NCBI GenBank assembly: GCA_949825045.1
Contig: OX463807.1
Span: 12,115,501-12,179,500 of the forward strand
DNA from: Argyresthia goedartella
Taxonomy: Eukaryota > Arthropoda > Insecta > Lepidoptera > Argyresthiidae
DNA: 64,000 nucleotides
Direction of reading: 5' to 3'
Positions within the stretch are counted from its first letter, which is position 1, and each line of letters starts with the position of its first letter. Below the pieces are notes generated by a model. It was not told where the DNA came from. It searched no databases and saw nothing but the letters and a program-made list of their open reading frames with translations. The position numbers and the translations under genes were made by a program. Positions 30,279-41,432 of this stretch are shown one piece after another.

Positions 30279-32452
30279 AAATCAAATCAAATCAAAATCA
30301 AATCAAAAATCATTTATTTCCATAGGATGTTGTTACATCACTTAGATCCGTCATTACATTTTTTTGGGTGAGTTCACTAACACAATGGCGGAATCTGTGG
30401 AGAAGAGCTCACCGAAGAAACTCCACAGTCGTCGCATCTTTTGCGTTTCCTTTTTTAAATAAAATATTGTCAAATTACAAAATGAATGCTAATTATATAT
30501 CGAAATAGATTGTTTGAGTAACAACTCAAACAATCTATTCCCATGGACATCTGTCCTCTAAGTAATCAGATATCCTATAGTAACCTTTTTTATACAATTT
30601 CTGTTTTATTATTATTTTAAACTTGTCTAAAGGTAAGTTTTTAATATCAGTAGGGACCTTATTGTAATAGCGTATACAATTGCCTTTAAAAGAATTACTA
30701 ATTTTATGTAGTCGGCTTACATAAGCAACCAACTTGTCTTTATTTCTAGTATTAAAATTGTGTATATCACTGTACTTCTGAAAATTAGTTATATTTCTTT
30801 TTACATACACAAGATTGTCATAGATATATTGAGACACAAATGTCAGAATATTGATTTCTTTAAACTTTTCCCTCAGTGACACTCTAGGCCCTAATCTATA
30901 AATTGCACGAACAGCCCGTTTCTGCAGAATAAATATACTATTAGCATTCGCAGCGTGACCCCACAATAAAATACCATAGGTCATTCTATCTGTTAGATAT
31001 GACTCCAGAAGGCCAAGTGCCTGATCTTTTACACCATAATGGCGTAACTTCCTGTCATGATGGACGCAATCAAAAGCCTTGGATAGATCGCAGAAGACAC
31101 CTATTGCATTCATTGCGTCTTCCCAGGCATCAAAAATATTGTCGATTAGTTCAGCACCAGCATCGGCTGTTGAACGACCCTTTGTGAAACCAAACTGAGC
31201 AATATGAATTAAATTATTGAGATAAAAATGACTTTGCAATTGATTAAGTATGAGTTTTTCAAATATTTTGCTAAGCGTTGGTAGTATCGATATGGGTCTA
31301 AAATTGGTGGGGTCTGATGTACTACCAGCTTTGAATAAAGGTATAACTTTACTTAGTTTCATCAAGTCAGGAAACACACCATTATCTATACATTGATTAA
31401 ATATTCAACAAAGGTGAGGTGCAATACAATCTACAATGGAACTAATAATGTTTAGTGATAGACCATGGGCGTCAGCTGTCTTTTTCATTTCCAGGGATTT
31501 AAACGCTTTTACAATGTCTTCATTATTTACGTGCCTAAATTTAAAATCTGTTTTACAATCCTCAAACTTTTGTTTAAGTATAGATTCAGCAGCAGCGGGA
31601 GATGAATTTAAAGACTTGGTTGTTGAAACTGGAATGTCCGTAAAGAAATTTTCGAAAGCTTTTGCTACTTCTAGGTCTGTACTTAGCAATTGATTATCTA
31701 TATTAAGCTTGAAGTTATTATGTGTAGCTTTGGCCTTTCCAGTCTCTCTGTTTATAATTTGCCAAGTCGTTTTCATTACATTGCTACTAGATTCAATTTT
31801 GTTTTTAATGAAATTAGATTTAGCTACGGCACAAACGCGTTTAAACATTTTTGAATAACTACGAACATAATCTAGAAAGGCCGTATTTTTGTTATATGAT
31901 TTCTCTTCATAGAGTTCATATAATCTTCGTCTGCTCCTATGAATTCCAACTGTCACCCAATCACTAAATAAAGCTTTGTTATTAACTTTTATAGTTTTTG
32001 ATTTAAATACCGTATCATATTCATTTTTGACAAGGTTAAATACTGAGTTGTACAACAAATTTGGATCGTCACTGTATGGTATTTCCCATAGTTTATCTAA
32101 AATATTATTCCTGTAGTGTTCAAGCCGAGTGTCACTAACGGGCACACATGTAATATCCTCTTTTTGGTCCTTTTTTATTTTAATATTGAATATACCTATC
32201 TGACCAGAGTGATCAGAGGTTAATTTATTGATGACCGATTTGAAAATGGGCGTAATGTTAGTAAATATATTGTCAATGCAGGTAGCAGATGTTGCAGTAA
32301 TTCTAGTAGGCTCCAAAAACAGATAGTTCATGTTGTGACATAAAAATAAAGATTTTAATCTAGTACAAATATTATTATCCTCTAACAGATTAACATTAAA
32401 ATCACCACAAATTATAAAAAATTTGTTTTTATCGCTGATTTTAATCAAAAAT
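30279..32452 (-). mobile_element. CR1/Zenon-like LINE (CR1-Z) nested in I-like copy A
   Basis: 2174 bp on the - strand, 5'-truncated within the endonuclease, ending at its 3' side in a (TTTGA)n tail at 30279-30306. The insertion point is bounded by CTTC on both sides (30275-30278, 32453-32456), which in intact copy B occurs once. This is a 4-bp duplication or microhomology. It has two coding blocks, one stop, and an internal RT deletion. Confidence 0.85.
30535..32450 (-). pseudogene. CR1-Z ORF2: partial endonuclease and RT lacking the catalytic box
   Basis: The upper block (about 32450-31405) carries the endonuclease end (FIICGDFNVNLLED, LTSDHSGQI) and the linker. The lower block (31377-30535) has KVIPLFKAGSTSDPTNFRPI, FGFTKGRSTAD and CDLSKAFDCVHHDRKL. 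Then, after YLTDRM, it jumps in frame to TYGILLWGHAANANS and the C-terminus ending at 30535. The segment that should contain GVPQGS and the YADD catalytic aspartates is missing, so no RT activity is possible. Stops lie near 31405. Confidence 0.8.
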
Positions 32453-33061
32453 CTTCGCGACGTCAGTTCTTTCCGACTACGTAGATTTGGACGGTTGGCG
32501 GCATGACATCTCAGCGTATGTTCCACCAGTCAAACAATGTTTCCGGTGTCTCAGGTATGGCCATTTAGCAAAGTTTTGCAAGAACTCCGAGCGCTGCTCC
32601 ATCTGTAAAGAAGACCACTCATATAAAGTTTGTAAAACTCCGATCGAACAGGCCAAATGCTTCCATTGCGATGGCAATCACGTTAGCATTTCAGCTCAGT
32701 GTCCAATTAAGCAAAAGAAAATACAAGAAAACAGACAAAAAGTTCAGACACCATCATTCGCTGACATATTCAAAAATGGAAATTTCCCACCTATCGGCCC
32801 TAAGAAGCCTCTTGATCTCTTGACATTATTAAAATCAAATGACAAGGCACTGAATCTCTTAGTGCAAAGCGTTATAAAAATTATAACATTAAATAAGACA
32901 CAAGATACCCCAATATCCTCTAAAAATGTGTTAGATGTTTTAAGCGATTTTTTCAACTCCAGTGATACCCAGAACATTAGTACAAATTCACAGACAAATT
33001 AAAGATAGTACAGTGGAATGCTCAAAGTCTGTTAAGTAATCGTCATATTTTTACTCAATTT

Positions 33062-34321
33062 TTGTATGAAAATAATATTGACATAGCTTTAGTTTCTCCA
33101 ATTAATTCAATACAGGTTGAGTGTAACTTGTGTCGAATAATGATCAGATTCAATAATTTAAAACTTAATTTCATTATCAAGTTGTTGTCTGAAGATGGCA
33201 ATCTCCTTCTTTCTAAACTACTAATGCTTAACTCTAATAACTTTTTAACTTGTAACATTCAAGAAACTTTAACTTATAAGAGTAAATATAATATCTACAA
33301 TAGTAGTACTTTGCCTTGTTATGAAGGATCATATGAGAGCAAATTCTGTGGGTTAAAGATTCACATAGATAGGACACTGAGTGATAAATATGCAGTTTAC
33401 AATAAATTGGATGAACACAGAGAGTATAGACAAATTTATACAGATGGCTCGAAATGTAACGAAAACGTCTCCATGGCTTACTATGATCCTGTCACTAAAT
33501 TGGGACATGGGTTCAGATTGCCATCAAATGCAAGTATATACACAGCAGAAGCTCAAGCCATTTATGCATCTTTAGAATATAAAGAATCAACTAACCTCAG
33601 TTTCAAGAAATGGTTGATAATTTCGGACAGCATGAGCGTTTTAATGGCACTGTTAAATCCCACGTACAATGGTAGCACAAACTATATTATTTATAACATA
33701 AGGCAGAAAATTAGTAGGCTTTGGCTCAATCAAGATAGAGAAATAAGTTTGTTTTGGACTCCATCTCACATTGGCGTCTCTGGCAACGAACTCGCTGATA
33801 AACTTGCCAGCTCTATAATAAAAAACCCCAATATTCACCAAATACCTGTCAAGAACATTAAGTTGCCAGCTTCAGATTGCAAAACCGACATTAGAACGAA
33901 TATTAAACATCAATGGATGCTTCATTGGAGAGAAACGACACAAATAAAAGGAAAATGGTACAGCTATATTAACTCGGACACTAAGAGACCATGATTTATC
34001 GACGGAAAATATCTACATAGAAACTTTTACACAACAATTTGTCGTTTGAGAATTGGACATGGCAGATTTAATGAACATTTACATAGATTGAAAATAATTC
34101 CTTCCCCAAATTGTACATTTTGTAATTCTGAAAACCAATCTCTAAATCATATATTTTTTGATTGCCCTCAATTCAATATACAAAGACTAGTATTCATTGA
34201 CAGCTTATTGAACATTTACAAAGAAGCCCTGGATGTCCCGCGCTCTATTCAGGATCTCCTTAAGAATATAGAAGCATTTTACCCCATTTATAATTTTATC
34301 AAGAGTATTGGAGTTATTTGA
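33062..34321 (+). pseudogene. I-like copy A: endonuclease start fused to RNase H and C-terminal zinc motif
   Basis: The frame starts in the first endonuclease codons (ENNIDIALV) and passes through a deletion junction at about 33095 into the RNase H domain: IYTDGSK (first Asp), TAEAQAIYASLE (Glu), IISDSMSVLMAL (Asp), FWTPSHIGVSGNELADKLA (last Asp). All four acidic residues are present. One TGA at 33992-33994 precedes the C-terminal CTFCNSENQSLNHIFFDC zinc motif (to 34321). The deletion kept the frame. Confidence 0.8.
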
Positions 34322-34789
34322 AAAATAATAATACACCGGAATAGACCTATACTACCTTATTTGACAACTCGGATGTGACCTATAAATACTGGAGGAAAAT
34401 TGATACCTGATTTGACAACACGGATTGACCTAAACATACTGGATTATGAAGTTAAATAATAAATACGTTAGACAAGGCTATGTGCCTCGAATATATAATA
34501 AAGACTGAAGAAGATACCTACGGAAAGACAAGGCTTTTAGCCTCAATCAATATGAAGAGAAGAAAAGAAATTAAAATAAGACCAGGCGGTATGGGCTTAA
34601 GCTCTTAGCCTTTTCCATAAAGGAAAAAACATTACAAAAAAAAAAAAAAAACACCGAAAAAGCGCGGGAAACCATTGAAATAACCAGGCGGGATTTTCGA
34701 AGTTTCTATTAATTTCATCGATTACTCGTGTATCAATCGGGGTTTTTAGAAATAAAAGGCGTCTGGAGACAAATAAAAAGAAACCAATC

Positions 34790-35891
34790 ATGGGGAAGGC
34801 GCGAACAAGAAAGAGAAAAAAAGATGAGGCTGAAGAGAAAAGTGAAGGAGACTCCACGTCGTCGTCCGAGTCAGAGGTCGAAAGCGCAGATAAGTACAAA
34901 CCTTATCTGGTAACAGATTATAAGAGACGATACCCTGAGGATGCCGGTGCTACAGAATTTGTAGTATTCGTAGAGTCTTCCAATGCCGATATACCTATAG
35001 GAACCCGAGACCTAATGTCCATATCTAGCTGTATCAAAAGGTTTAATAAAGGAATTAAATATCTTAGGTCAATGAACAAGTTCAAAATTGCCATATACTT
35101 CGAAAAAGCCAGCCTTGCTAATGCCTTCTTGAACAATGCTACATTTTTAAAAGACTACCAATTTAAGGCCAATATACCAGCTTCAAGCACTGAAATTACT
35201 GGTATAATTAAAAATGTACCCACCAACTTGACAAACAAAAAGATATTCACAATGCTATCAAGTTACAAGAAAATAATATCTGTTCGAAGATTCACAAAAA
35301 GGACCAAAGTTGATCATAACTTCATTCAACAGCCGCTGCAGACAGTAGCCATCACCTTCGCGACGTCAGTTCTTCCAGACTACGTAGATTTGGACGGTTG
35401 GCGGCATGATATCTCAGCGTATGTTCCACCAGTCAAACAATGTTTCCGGTGTCTCAGCAAAGTTTTGCAAGAACTCCGAGCGCTGCTCCATCTGTAAAGA
35501 AGACCACTCATATAAAGTTTGTAAAACTCCGATCGAACAGGCCAAATGCTTCCATTGCGATGGCAATCACGTTAGCATTTCAGCTCAGTGTCCAATTCAG
35601 CAAAAGAAAATACAAGAAAACAGACAAAAAGTTCAGACACCATCATTCGCTGACATATTCAAAAATTGAAATTTCCCACCTCTCGGCCCTAAGAAGCCTC
35701 TTGATCTCTTGACATTATTAAAATCAAATGACAAGGCACTGAATCTCTTAGTGCAAAGCGTTATAAAAATTATAACATTAAATAAGACACAAGATATCCC
35801 AATATCCTCTAAAAATGTGTTAGATGTTTTAAGCGATTTTTTCAACTCCAGTGATACCAAGAACATTAGTACAAATTCACAGACAAATTAA
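34790..35891 (+). pseudogene. I-like copy B ORF1, frameshifted
   Basis: Same protein as copy A ORF1 and uninterrupted, but a 14-bp deletion at about 35457 removes the middle of the first zinc knuckle (including its His) and shifts the frame. The downstream knuckles and tail (35470-35891) are readable in another frame, with one further TGA near 35667. Confidence 0.85.
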
Positions 35892-35949
35892 AGATAGTAC
35901 AGTGGAATGCTCAAAGTCTGTTATGTAATCGTCATATTTTTACTCAATT

Positions 35950-36862
35950 TTTGTATGAAAATAATATTTAGTTTGCGAAACTTGGCTCAAGCCTACACAA
36001 CGTAATAGAACGCAATGATTGTGGCAATAAACACAGTGGTGTTGCCATAGTCATTCGTAACAACATACAATACAGTAGATTAAAAACATTTTTTGATGAT
36101 TCACTTCAGAATATTGTTATCAAAATAAACTTTACTAGCAGTTCATTATCAATGGCCAGTCTTTATATCCCGACAAATTGTAGTCCTACTTTTAGAAAAA
36201 CAAAATTTGTTAATTTTATTGATACCTTACCACAACCATGCTTAGTAGCAGGTGATTTCAATGCACATCACACCATGTGAGGTTGCCAATCTGTCAGTCC
36301 TCGTGGAAGAGATGTCCTCGACGCTGTAAATGAATGCAATTTAGTGTTATTAAATGACACACAACCAACAACTGTAGGTACAAATAACTGGAGACCAAAT
36401 GGTTTGGATTTAACAATAGTCAGTCCCTCTATAGCCCTTAATTGCAATTCGACAGTATATGATGATCCCCTAGGAAGTTATCATCTACCCACAATAACTG
36501 AGATTTTGTTCAACACTATCACTGATTCTTCTACAAACAACTTTATTTCTCAAAATAACACAGCTGCACTCAAAAGACCTAATCTACGGCTAGTAAATTG
36601 GAATAAGTTTTCAAAGCTTGCCAACACTATGCTTAAAGAATTTATTATTAACCATAACGATCCTCTACAGTCTTACTATGACTATTGTGATATCATTCAT
36701 AAAGCTATTAATCAATCGATGTTTAGAAGTCAGGCCCAAAATTCAAATATGAATATAATAGCTCGAAACCGACTGGAAGCAATTTTAAATACCGGCATCC
36801 TCCTCTGCCATGGTGGAATGAAAAGTGTGCTAATGCAGTTCAAAAAAGTAAGGAAGCTTTTA
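35950..36862 (+). pseudogene. I-like copy B APE endonuclease
   Basis: Motifs in order: ETWLKPTQRNR, HSGVAIVIRNN, ASLYIPTN, CLVAGDFNAHH, NECNLVLLNDTQPT and LDLTIVSPSIA with YDDPLGSYHLP (Asp/His end region changed to Tyr-His). The first codons carry an 11-bp deletion relative to copy A. Several stops are present (for example near 36019 and 36280). The frame 36344-36865 covers the end of the endonuclease and is cut by the OTU-LINE at 36864. Confidence 0.8.
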
Positions 36863-36863
36863 T
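36840..36863. repeat. Target-site duplication, left (OTU-LINE copy 2)
   Basis: 24 bases identical to 40774-40797, within the I-like LINE linker region. Confidence 0.95.
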
Positions 36864-37113
36864 GAATGAATGAATGAATGAATGGTGCTTCTCCAGCCAG
36901 GGTTCTAAACCTGTTCCGGTCTTTCGGCCGGCATACCAGAGAGCACGAGTTTTGAGGGGGGGCGGAATGACCTGCTCGATAGGAGAGGAAGGAGCGTGAA
37001 TTCAATCGACCGACTGTTCAGCCTGAAGCCAATATAGGATATGTGGAATGGGGAGGATATAGGATTTGGAGAGCAGCTGTTGTTTTCTTCAAGTTCATGT
37101 TTTCCTTCTATTT

Positions 37114-37819
37114 TCAGGTATTGTTATAGGTTGAGTTTCCTGTCCTGTCGTGTTCGTTTGGGTTATCCGGTAAGGTCTCCGTTTCGCTTTCGCTGTCTGT
37201 TTCTAGAATATGGTATATTTGGCTCGATGCCTTTCTGACTTCGTCCCTGTTGTGTGCTGATTCTGTCCAGTAACTGTGTTCTTTACCGTAGTATTTGATG
37301 TCATGCTTAAGGGAATCTTTCCAGGTGTAAATGGGTCGGCCAACTTTCTTCTTCTTTGCTTCGTATTTCAATGCAGCGTGGAGTAGGTGTTTTTGTGGGC
37401 GTCGTAGAATATGTGTATAGTAACACATCCGATGGTTTTTGATTTGTTTGGTTATTGTTTTTCCCTGTAGTAAGTCGTGAATTTTGTGGTGTCTTGGATA
37501 GCTTCTGGCATTCTCAAACATGTCTCTTGAGGATCAGGCGTTCATATTTTCTTAGTCTAGAACGGTTTGCTTTGGTGAGGGCTGCCGCTTTAAGTCCGTA
37601 TGTTATACACGGTGCAATAACCATTTTGTAAATCAGGCGTACTATTTTCCAGTCCATGTTAGATTTCTTTATAAAATGCATTAGGGCTTTGGAATTGCCT
37701 ATGGCTTGCCGGCATCTCTTCTTTATTGTGTCTCTCCTACTATGTCCTGCCGTTATATATGTGCCGAGATATTTTATTTCGTCTACGGGTCGTATTGGAA
37801 CTCCGTCCAATACGATCAC
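37114..37819 (-). pseudogene. OTU-LINE copy 2: RT thumb and C-terminus
   Basis: The frames 37819-37514 and 37521-37114 overlap by a few bases, indicating one frameshift. Content: DEIKYLGTYITAGHSRRDTI, KKSNMDWKIVRLIYKMVIAP, ALTKANRSRLRKYERLILK, then RMCYYTHILRRP, GRPIYTWKDSLKHDIKYYG and an acidic tail. The GRPxxxWxD motif is seen in RTE- and related LINEs. No restriction-like endonuclease motif (CCHC plus PDx-D) is visible, consistent with an APE-type element. Confidence 0.75.
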
Positions 37820-37909
37820 TTGTGGGGGCTGGGTGTTTATGGGGTCTCTTATAAGAATTTTCGTCTTTGTTTCGTTAGTATCGAGCCCTACTGTTTTTAA
37901 TAGTGCTTT

Positions 37910-38842
37910 CTAGTGCGTGACGATTTGGTCAAGGTGTTGTAAATCTTGACAAACGATGATGAGGTCATCCGCGAAGGAGAGAATAAGTGGTAAGACTATT
38001 TCTTCATCTTGGTCCAGTTTTATGTTGGGAATTTCTTCTTCCAGTGTTTTGAGGACATCATCCATTAATATTGTAAATAGTCTTGGTGACAGTGGACAGC
38101 CTTGTTTTACTCCTTTTCCTTTGTTGATCAAGTTACTTTGCTGTCCGAACCATTTGATGCAGGTCCGTTCATACATGCAGGCTTTTATTATCCTATTGGT
38201 TAAAATCTTATTGGTCCTTGAAAGGAGAATATCCTTGAGCACGTTTAGGTCTATAGTATCAAATGCTTTGGCGATATCTAGCGCCAGTATATATGTTCTG
38301 TTTCCCGCGCGCCATTCTTCGTCTAATACTCTGCGTAGTGTGAAGATGTCATCGGTGGATCTATTGCGGAGAAATGCTGCTTGGTAGTTCCCGAGTTCTT
38401 TTGTTATCTCGTCTAGTTTGATGAGCAGGTATGTCGCGTATATTCGATATCCTGTATTACACATTGTTATACGGCGATAGTCATTGGTGTCTTGCGGGTT
38501 TCTGATTTTGGGGATAGGTACTTGGACCGTTTCATTCCAGGACTCCGGTATTATATTTTCTGTCCATGCTCTGTGTATTGTTTTGGTAATAACCTTTAAC
38601 AGTTGTGGCGGTATTCCTTTGTACAGTTCCGGGACTACCTGATCTGTACCCGGCGCTGTTCCGTTACGCATGCGGCTGATTATCGTTTTTATGTCGGCTA
38701 TTGTTGGACCATTTTCTAGATAGTCAGGGTTTAATGAAGTTTCGTTAGGGATAATCATAATTTTAGGGCCTTCTGATTTCCTTAATTCCTGTTCCCAGCG
38801 TGACATTGGGATAAATCGTTTCTTCAGGCTCGGCGATTGCAA
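37910..38842 (-). CDS. OTU-LINE copy 2: reverse transcriptase core
   Basis: A 310-aa open segment with all RT blocks: NGTAPGTDQVVPELYK, VQVPIPKIRNPQDTNDYRRI, NYQAAFLRNRSTDDIF, ILALDIAKAFDTID (first Asp), GKGVKQGCPLSPRLFTILMD and LILSFADDLIIVC (Asp-Asp pair). Catalytic residues are intact although the copy as a whole is dead. The upstream end joins the OTU half at about 38830. The RT blocks look closest to RTE-like LINEs, but the clade needs a phylogeny. Confidence 0.82.
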   Translation of the reverse strand: MQSPSLKKRFIPMSRWEQELRKSEGPKIMIIPNETSLNPDYLENGPTIADIKTIISRMRNGTAPGTDQVVPELYKGIPPQLLKVITKTIHRAWTENIIPESWNETVQVPIPKIRNPQDTNDYRRITMCNTGYRIYATYLLIKLDEITKELGNYQAAFLRNRSTDDIFTLRRVLDEEWRAGNRTYILALDIAKAFDTIDLNVLKDILLSRTNKILTNRIIKACMYERTCIKWFGQQSNLINKGKGVKQGCPLSPRLFTILMDDVLKTLEEEIPNIKLDQDEEIVLPLILSFADDLIIVCQDLQHLDQIVTH

Positions 38843-38999
38843 ACTTTATGTTCTGTTCATCGCAGTTTTCTTCTACATATTTAACTAGGTCCTTACGAAT
38901 GTGGGTGTGGTCGAGTGTTAATTGATATAGGTGATTAATTTGGTCAGCAATTGCGTGGAATAGGCAGTTACCATCTCTCGGCATTGATAAGGCTTTCAT
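38828..38999 (-). pseudogene. OTU-LINE copy 2: N-terminal half of OTU domain
   Basis: It starts at ATG 38999: MPRDGNCLFHAIADQINHL is identical to copy 1 over the Cys box, then THIRKDLVKYVEEN and FAIAEPE. The frame then meets the deletion junction and continues out of frame. The conservation of the Cys box between two diverged copies supports a real protein domain. Confidence 0.82.
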
Positions 39000-40773
39000 C
39001 TTTTTGGAATGTTGTTGAAAGAAAGAACTTAGAGCTAATTTGATTAATTTGAACTACCTACGTACCTATTGTTAATGGTACGGGTTGTGGCTGTCAAAGT
39101 TTGTGCGTATCTTTGCGCACTTATTCTCGGTATTTTCTAAAGGCTGGGCCTGGAAGCTATAAAATAGGCGTGAGAGAGACCCGCTTAGGACAAAGATTCT
39201 TTGATTTTATTTTGTTATTGTTCGTCAGCTGCCTTTCGTTAAATGCCTGTTTTCTGCAAGATGGTAAAATGGTCCTTTTATGATGTGCAAGTGTTGGCTT
39301 TTACTCGCTATTTCTCAGAATATGCAGTAGGCTTGCATTATTGTTTATTTTATTTTTGTAACAGGTCAAGATGGGCTGGTTGGACCGGATGGTGGCAAAT
39401 AGTTTAGTTTTGTTTTATTGTGCTTGGGTAGGTTCCTGCCTAGTTTTGTATTTTCGTATACCTATCACCTACCTATTTGTACGGGACTATGCCTATGGAA
39501 TTGGCATATTAGAGTTGGCGTAGTAATTTGGAGCGAGAGCGGTATCTGTTTATGAAATGGTAACCAGCATTACGAAGGATGTTTCATGCCAGATATAAAG
39601 TTAGTTTTGCTGTTTTATCTGATATAGGGCTATCTTAATCGGAGCAATCTCACCAGGTTGTTGCTCAGCTAGTGAGACTCTCTGCACTGACATCACCTAC
39701 TTCAGTTCACTTCATTAGTGCGTAGTAGTGAGGTCCGTGACACGGGTCGAGGTTCAGTCCCTGTACAAGGCCCTATTGTTTATTGCTCGTTGGAATTCGT
39801 TTTTTCTTAGGGGGCTTGTTGCACAAAAAAAAAACGTATTTGCTTCGCCGTTTTGCAGCTGTGTTAGTTTGAGGAATGTTTTTTGTCGTAATTTATCTCT
39901 TTTGTTTAATTTTTTCTGTCCGGTATTGTTTGGGTTTTAGAGTCCTTATTCACGTGCCTGCAGGAAGTGCATGAAAGGGCCTGCCTCTTGGCGTGGGATA
40001 ACACCACGACTCGTTGCGCAACTCTAGTTTCTATTGACTTAGTATTTATGATGATGTATCAAGCACCACGAATGTCTGTGATGAAATGAAATAAGTCTGT
40101 TTCCCAGGTTGTTGCTGTTGAGAGAGCTTAATTTTATGGATTAGATTCACTTAAGAAATACCTTAAATAATGAAGATTCTACGTCCTATGTAATCGTTTG
40201 TGTGTCCGGGGAAAGCAATTAATTGATAAGGTTAGGTTACTGCTGAGGAGATATCCTAGTGTCATGACACACCTAATGTGCTGGATAGGGTCGGTTAATA
40301 CTCCAGGATAACGGCGTGTCGTTAGGGAGTACTGTTTTGTATTGCGTGAGACGTAAACTCGGGGTCTCTTCTAGTAGATTCGTCTGTGGAGATAAATATT
40401 GGTTGCATGCGTTAGGACACTGAATAGGAACGGGCTCACCAGGCAACACTCGTTGAGTTGTCTCAGCTATGTGCACCTATTGTCGTACACAATATTGTAC
40501 ACATATTGTCACAGCAGCGTGGCGTAGCCTATTATCTGGTAGGGCGCAGCTCAGAACCTATCTAATTCACACTTTACGCACTCTACTTTCACACTTGTAG
40601 CTACATTAGACACTCTCATATCATCTCGCTGATACAAAATCTCCGAAACGCGAGAAACCAGAGACAGAACAAAGGCGCGCGCCGGGTTGTAAACTATTGT
40701 TTGTTTAAATGCGTTCGCAAGATGTCGGAGGTCTATAGACACGTCCGTTCGGTCCGGCAACACAAACGCCACC
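39000..40773 (-). other. 5' UTR of OTU-LINE copy 2
   Basis: About 1.8 kb without convincing ORFs. Segments 39100-39560 match copy 1 at 10180-10560, and 40678-40712 match copy 1 at 8741-8775. It presumably holds the internal Pol II promoter. Confidence 0.55.
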
Positions 40774-40797
40774 TCAAAAAAGTAAGGAAGCTTTTAT

Positions 40798-41300
40798 TAT
40801 ATAACAAGATCCTAGTGATTTAAACTATATTAATTTAAAAAAAATGCAGGCTGAGAAAAAACTTATTATTAAATTATAAAGATTAAATAGTTGGAAGGAA
40901 TACTGTACCTACTGAAATAAATAGATCCACTCCAATTTCTAAAATTTGGCAAACTATGCGTAAATTTAATAAATCCTATAGTATAAGTACGAAACTAAAT
41001 AATAATAATGAAATATTTTGGATAAATAACTTTTTAGGGAAATATACACCTGACTTTGTTTCACAACCAATGCAAATAAATAATACTTCTTCCGTAAACC
41101 CCACCAATAGTTACCTTATCAATCCATTCACCATAGATGAGTTAAAAGCAGCTATCAAGTTACGTACAAACTAAATAAGTGGTAATATTATAACAATAAA
41201 TAATAAACGACTAAATTTCAATACCACATACAATTTTATGAATGCCACCTGTTTACCCACATGGAGTATGAAATTAGCCGCACCAATTACTATCTAAACT
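40798..41300 (+). pseudogene. I-like copy B, linker and RT start (after OTU-LINE)
   Basis: It continues the host LINE after the target duplication. ORF 40956-41174 has ISTKLNNNNEIFWINNF and NPFTIDELKAAIKLRTN, the segment just before RT block 1 in I-like elements. Stops and frameshifts follow, and the similarity ends at about 41300. Confidence 0.65.
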
Positions 41301-41350
41301 AAACCACATTTTGCGATCTAAAATCCCACTTACTATCACCACTACACTTA

Positions 41351-41420
41351 CTTTCGTGTCACTAAAGTCTGACTTTCGTATCACTAAAGTCTTGACTTGA
41401 GTGTCGCTAAAGTCAGGCGT
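41351..41420. repeat. Short tandem repeat, 3 units of 22-23 bp
   Basis: CTTTCGTGTCACTAAAGTCT at 41351, CTTTCGTATCACTAAAGTCT at 41373 and CTTGAGTGTCGCTAAAGTCA at 41396. No known function. Confidence 0.8.
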
Positions 41421-41432
41421 TAGTGTTTAATG

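Larger units (their letters stand above)
29717..33002 (+). pseudogene. I-like copy A ORF1 (gag-like, zinc knuckles), interrupted
   Basis: N-terminal part 29717-30278: basic, Ser/Glu-rich head (KRKKDEAEEKSEG), then an RRM-like region (FVVFVESSNADTPIGTRDLM ... ITGIIKNVPTNLTNKKIF). The C-terminal part resumes at 32457 after the inserted CR1: CFRCLRYGHLAKFC (CX2CX4HX4C), CSICKEDHSYKVC and CFHCDGNHVSISAQC, three knuckle-type motifs, then a Lys-rich tail to 33002. Relative to copy B it also lacks 8 bp near 30242, which shifts the frame. It would bind element RNA. Confidence 0.8.
29580..34651 (+). mobile_element. I-like LINE copy A (interrupted, RT-deleted)
   Basis: The 5' end CACCGAAAAGCGCGGG at 29580 is shared with copy B at 34652. 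Order: 5' UTR, ORF1 (29717), foreign CR1 insertion (30279-32452), rest of ORF1 (to 33002), the first codons of ORF2, then directly RNase H (33.4-33.8 kb), a C-terminal zinc motif, 3' UTR and poly(A) (34635-34651). Endonuclease and RT are deleted. Zinc-knuckle ORF1 plus C-terminal RNase H places it in the I/LOA group. Confidence 0.85.
36864..40773 (-). mobile_element. OTU-LINE copy 2
   Basis: 3910 bp on the - strand between exact 24-bp duplications. The 3' end is at left with GAATGAATGAATG, i.e. the (ATTC)n tail of copy 1. The 5' UTR (40773 to about 39000) contains the same AAACAAACAATAGTTT...GGCGCGCGCC segment (40678-40712) as copy 1 and extends about 60 bp further upstream. The coding part has an N-terminal OTU half, then RT through C-terminus. 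The rest of the OTU domain and the whole endonuclease are deleted. Confidence 0.88.
34652..41300 (+). mobile_element. I-like LINE copy B (interrupted by OTU-LINE copy 2, 3'-truncated)
   Basis: Begins directly after copy A's poly(A) with the same 5' end. Contains ORF1 (34790), endonuclease (about 35950-36860), the OTU-LINE at 36864-40773, then the start of the RT region (to about 41300), where similarity ends without a tail. Close to copy A in shared parts, so the pair is recent. Confidence 0.8.

Noticed and set aside
35440..35475. 14-bp GT...AG micro-intron in the I-like ORF1
   Set aside because: Far below any spliceable length; a microhomology deletion explains it.
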